7,587 nucleotides of DNA from Actinomycetota bacterium (GTDB lineage: Bacteria; Actinomycetota; Thermoleophilia; Solirubrobacterales; Solirubrobacteraceae). The stretch is taken from NCBI GenBank assembly GCA_009699565.1, contig WLNX01000086.1, positions 1-7,587 on the forward strand, read 5' to 3'. The notes beneath the pieces were generated by a model that made no database searches, was not told where the DNA came from, and saw nothing but the letters and a program-made list of their open reading frames with translations. Position 1 is the first letter of the stretch; each line of letters opens with the position of its first letter. A program made the position numbers and the translations under genes. Positions 6,160 through 7,587 of this stretch are shown here, piece after piece.

Positions 6160-6176
6160 GCACGAAAGATTCGTGC
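6160..6176. promoter_or_regulatory. Perfect 7-bp inverted repeat between the regulator and pdxS
   Basis: GCACGAA-AGA-TTCGTGC begins one base after the regulator's stop codon. Its centre lies about 50 bases before the predicted pdxS transcription start. As DNA it could be an operator for the adjacent RpiR-type protein. As RNA it is a 7-bp stem with a 3-base loop, but no U-run follows, so an intrinsic terminator is less likely. Which role applies is not decidable from sequence alone. Confidence 0.5.
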
Positions 6177-6204
6177 CGTGAGATCTCTGAGCGCGTCAGC
6201 GTCG

Positions 6205-6210
6205 TAGACT
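6205..6210 (+). promoter_or_regulatory. pdxS: -10 hexamer (TAGACT) of a leaderless pdxS promoter
   Basis: TAGACT ends 7 bases before the pdxS ATG, and no Shine-Dalgarno is present. Hexamer and spacing are identical to those at the lipoprotein gene (2559-2564). This suggests pdxS has its own promoter and is translated from a leaderless mRNA. No clear -35 is seen. Confidence 0.5.
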
Positions 6211-6217
6211 CCTGCAC

Positions 6218-7102
6218 ATGCGCGACGAAGCCACATTCACAGTCAAGGCCGGCTTGGCAGAGATGCTCAAGGGCGGCGTGATCATGGACGTCATCGATCA
6301 GGAGCAGGCGAGGATCGCCGAGGCGGCCGGAGCATGCGCAGTGATGGCGCTCGAGCGGGTTCCGTCCGACATTCGCCGCGACGGCGGAGTGGCTCGCATG
6401 TCAGATCCGGAGATGATCCAGTCGATCCAGGAAGCGGTGACGATTCCCGTGATGGCCAAGGCCCGCATCGGGCACTTTGCCGAGGCTCAAGTGTTGGAAG
6501 CGCTCGAAGTCGACTACATCGACGAGTCCGAGGTCCTGACCCCCGCCGACGAGGCGCACCACATCGACAAATGGGCCTTCAAGGTTCCGTTCGTCTGCGG
6601 CGCAACAAACCTCGGCGAGGCATTGCGCCGCGTGGGAGAAGGGGCGGCAATGATCCGCTCAAAGGGCGAGGCCGGGACCGGCGACATCGTTGAAGCCGTC
6701 CGCCACCTGCGCACCATCAATGGCGAGATCAAGCGCCTCACGGGAATGAGCGAGATGGAGCTGGCAACCGCCGCCAAAGAGAACGGCGCGCCACTCGAGC
6801 TCGTCCGCCAAGTCGCTGCCTCTGGCAGGCTCCCCGTCGTCATGTTCTGCGCCGGTGGAATCGCAACGCCTGCCGACGCGTCGCTCGTGATGCAGCTCGG
6901 TGCCGAGGGGGTCTTCGTTGGGTCGGGGATCTTCAAGAGCGAGGATCCGGAAGGTCGCGGGGCGGCGATCGTTGAGGCAACTACACACTTCCGTGACGCC
7001 GATCGAGTCCTCAAGGCCTCGGAAGGGCTCGGCGCCGCGATGGATTCGCTAGAGGTCCGCAAGCTGGACGAGGCGGACATCCTCAGCAACCGCGGCTGGT
7101 GA
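6218..7102 (+). CDS. pdxS: Pyridoxal 5'-phosphate synthase subunit PdxS
   Basis: The product is 294 residues, full length for PdxS (Pdx1/SNZ), a TIM-barrel synthase that forms dodecamers. It combines ribose 5-phosphate, glyceraldehyde 3-phosphate and ammonia into PLP. The catalytic residues are in their standard places: Asp24 in GGVIMDV, Lys81 in VMAKARIGHF (77-86) and Lys149 in IRSKGEAGTG (146-155). Other hallmarks are ALERVPSDIRRDGGVARMSDP (44-64) and FCAGGIATPADASLVMQLGAEGVFVGSGIF in the second half. The ATG matches the family start (ATFTVKAGLAEMLKGG follows), has no Shine-Dalgarno and is preceded by a -10 hexamer at the leaderless distance. pdxT follows and supplies ammonia from glutamine. 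The RpiR-type regulator lies 59 bases upstream. Confidence 0.98.
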   Translation: MRDEATFTVKAGLAEMLKGGVIMDVIDQEQARIAEAAGACAVMALERVPSDIRRDGGVARMSDPEMIQSIQEAVTIPVMAKARIGHFAEAQVLEALEVDYIDESEVLTPADEAHHIDKWAFKVPFVCGATNLGEALRRVGEGAAMIRSKGEAGTGDIVEAVRHLRTINGEIKRLTGMSEMELATAAKENGAPLELVRQVAASGRLPVVMFCAGGIATPADASLVMQLGAEGVFVGSGIFKSEDPEGRGAAIVEATTHFRDADRVLKASEGLGAAMDSLEVRKLDEADILSNRGW

Positions 7103-7137
7103 GCGGAGCGCCGGCGCCCGGCACGGGCGGCGCACAA

Positions 7138-7587
7138 ATGCGAATCGGCATCCTCGCGTTGCAAGGCGACTTCGAGGCGCACGGGAACGTTCTGCGGAGG
7201 CTTGGCGTTGAAGTAGTCGAGATCCGCGTCCCCAGCGACCTCGACTCATGTGACGGACTGATCATTCCCGGCGGCGAATCGACGACGATGACGCTGGGTA
7301 TTGACCGCGAACAGATGGCAGAGCCGCTGCGCGCCTTTGGCAGACAGGGTCGACCCATCTTCGGCACTTGCGCAGGACTGATCATGCTCGATCGCGCCCA
7401 TCTGGGAATCATGGACATCGTCGCCGAGAGGAACGCATTCGGCCGTCAGGTCCGCAGCTTTGAGTCTGATCTCGATCTCGGGCTGGATGGCGGGCCGGTC
7501 CACGCGCTGTTCATTCGGGCGCCCTGGATCAGTGAACGGGGCCCTGGGGTAGAGCTGCTTGCGGAGGTAGACGGCCACGCTGTAGCG
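7138..7587 (+). CDS. pdxT: PLP synthase glutaminase subunit PdxT (cut by window edge)
   Basis: 150 residues are visible before the window ends; the family is about 190-200 long. PdxT is a class-I glutamine amidotransferase that hydrolyses glutamine and channels ammonia to PdxS. Seen here are MRIGILALQGDFEAH, the oxyanion motif PGGEST at 44-49, the nucleophile Cys78 in GTCAGL, RNAFGRQVRSFE at 98-109 and FIRAPW at 125-130. The His/Glu of the catalytic triad should lie just beyond the edge. After the nucleophile, IMLDRAHLGIMD is about 8 residues shorter than the Bacillus protein, so the loop there is trimmed. ATG 7138 gives the canonical N-terminus but lacks a Shine-Dalgarno. An in-frame GTG at 7099 overlaps the pdxS stop and would add 13 residues (MSGAPAPGTGGAQ). 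The two genes are co-oriented and very likely one operon. Confidence 0.95.
   Translation, partial: MRIGILALQGDFEAHGNVLRRLGVEVVEIRVPSDLDSCDGLIIPGGESTTMTLGIDREQMAEPLRAFGRQGRPIFGTCAGLIMLDRAHLGIMDIVAERNAFGRQVRSFESDLDLGLDGGPVHALFIRAPWISERGPGVELLAEVDGHAVA

Noticed and set aside
7108..7122. GC-rich symmetric bases (GCGCCGGCGC, and GCCGG-CGC-CCGGC) between pdxS and pdxT as a terminator
   Set aside because: The stem is short, no U-tract follows, and the two genes work as one complex and are almost certainly co-transcribed. GC-rich chance symmetry is likely.
6514..7182. A 222-codon minus-strand frame across pdxS
   Set aside because: It is the reverse-strand shadow of pdxS, Ser/Ala/Pro-rich with no domain.

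Overview
The window looks like an ordinary stretch of a high-GC bacterial chromosome, most likely an actinobacterium. A Thermoleophilia-like lineage is my guess from the moderate-to-high GC, the F420-type luciferase-like oxidoreductase close to mycobacterial Rv3520c, the PdxS/PdxT route to vitamin B6, and start codons sitting directly behind TAnnnT -10 hexamers (leaderless genes). I see no mobile element, CRISPR array, tRNA, rRNA or phage gene. Coding density is very high and no gene-free stretch exceeds about 110 bases.

Left part (1-2464, minus strand): a tight three-gene unit read right to left. It holds a short-chain dehydrogenase/reductase, an LLM-class F420-dependent oxidoreductase and a GT1/MGT-type glycosyltransferase that runs off the left edge. 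The gaps are 12 and 5 bases, so the genes are almost certainly co-transcribed. They suggest oxidation/reduction and glycosylation of a small lipophilic molecule of unknown identity.

Middle (2465-5206): a divergent gene on the plus strand encodes a secreted lipoprotein with a beta-rich middle and a C-terminal thioredoxin-like domain carrying an unusual C-x4-C motif. It converges, with 5 bases between the stops, on a minus-strand acyl-CoA dehydrogenase. That dehydrogenase has a clean leaderless promoter whose spacer is filled by an 18-bp palindrome, a likely TetR-type operator. Upstream of it on the same strand is a small unknown protein of 104 residues.

Right part (5253-7587, plus strand): an RpiR-type regulator (HTH plus SIS domain), then pdxS and the start of pdxT. 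The latter two form the pyridoxal 5'-phosphate synthase, which builds PLP from ribose 5-phosphate, glyceraldehyde 3-phosphate and glutamine. A perfect 7-bp inverted repeat lies between the regulator and pdxS. A pentose-phosphate-family regulator next to an enzyme that consumes ribose 5-phosphate suggests local control of B6 synthesis.

I do not see a clearly new system. The points most worth a second look are: four start codons with a TAnnnT hexamer 6-7 bases upstream; the operator in the acyl-CoA dehydrogenase promoter; an apparent reading-frame switch at the 5' end of the RpiR gene; the RpiR-pdxST pairing with its palindrome; and the C-x4-C thioredoxin-like lipoprotein.
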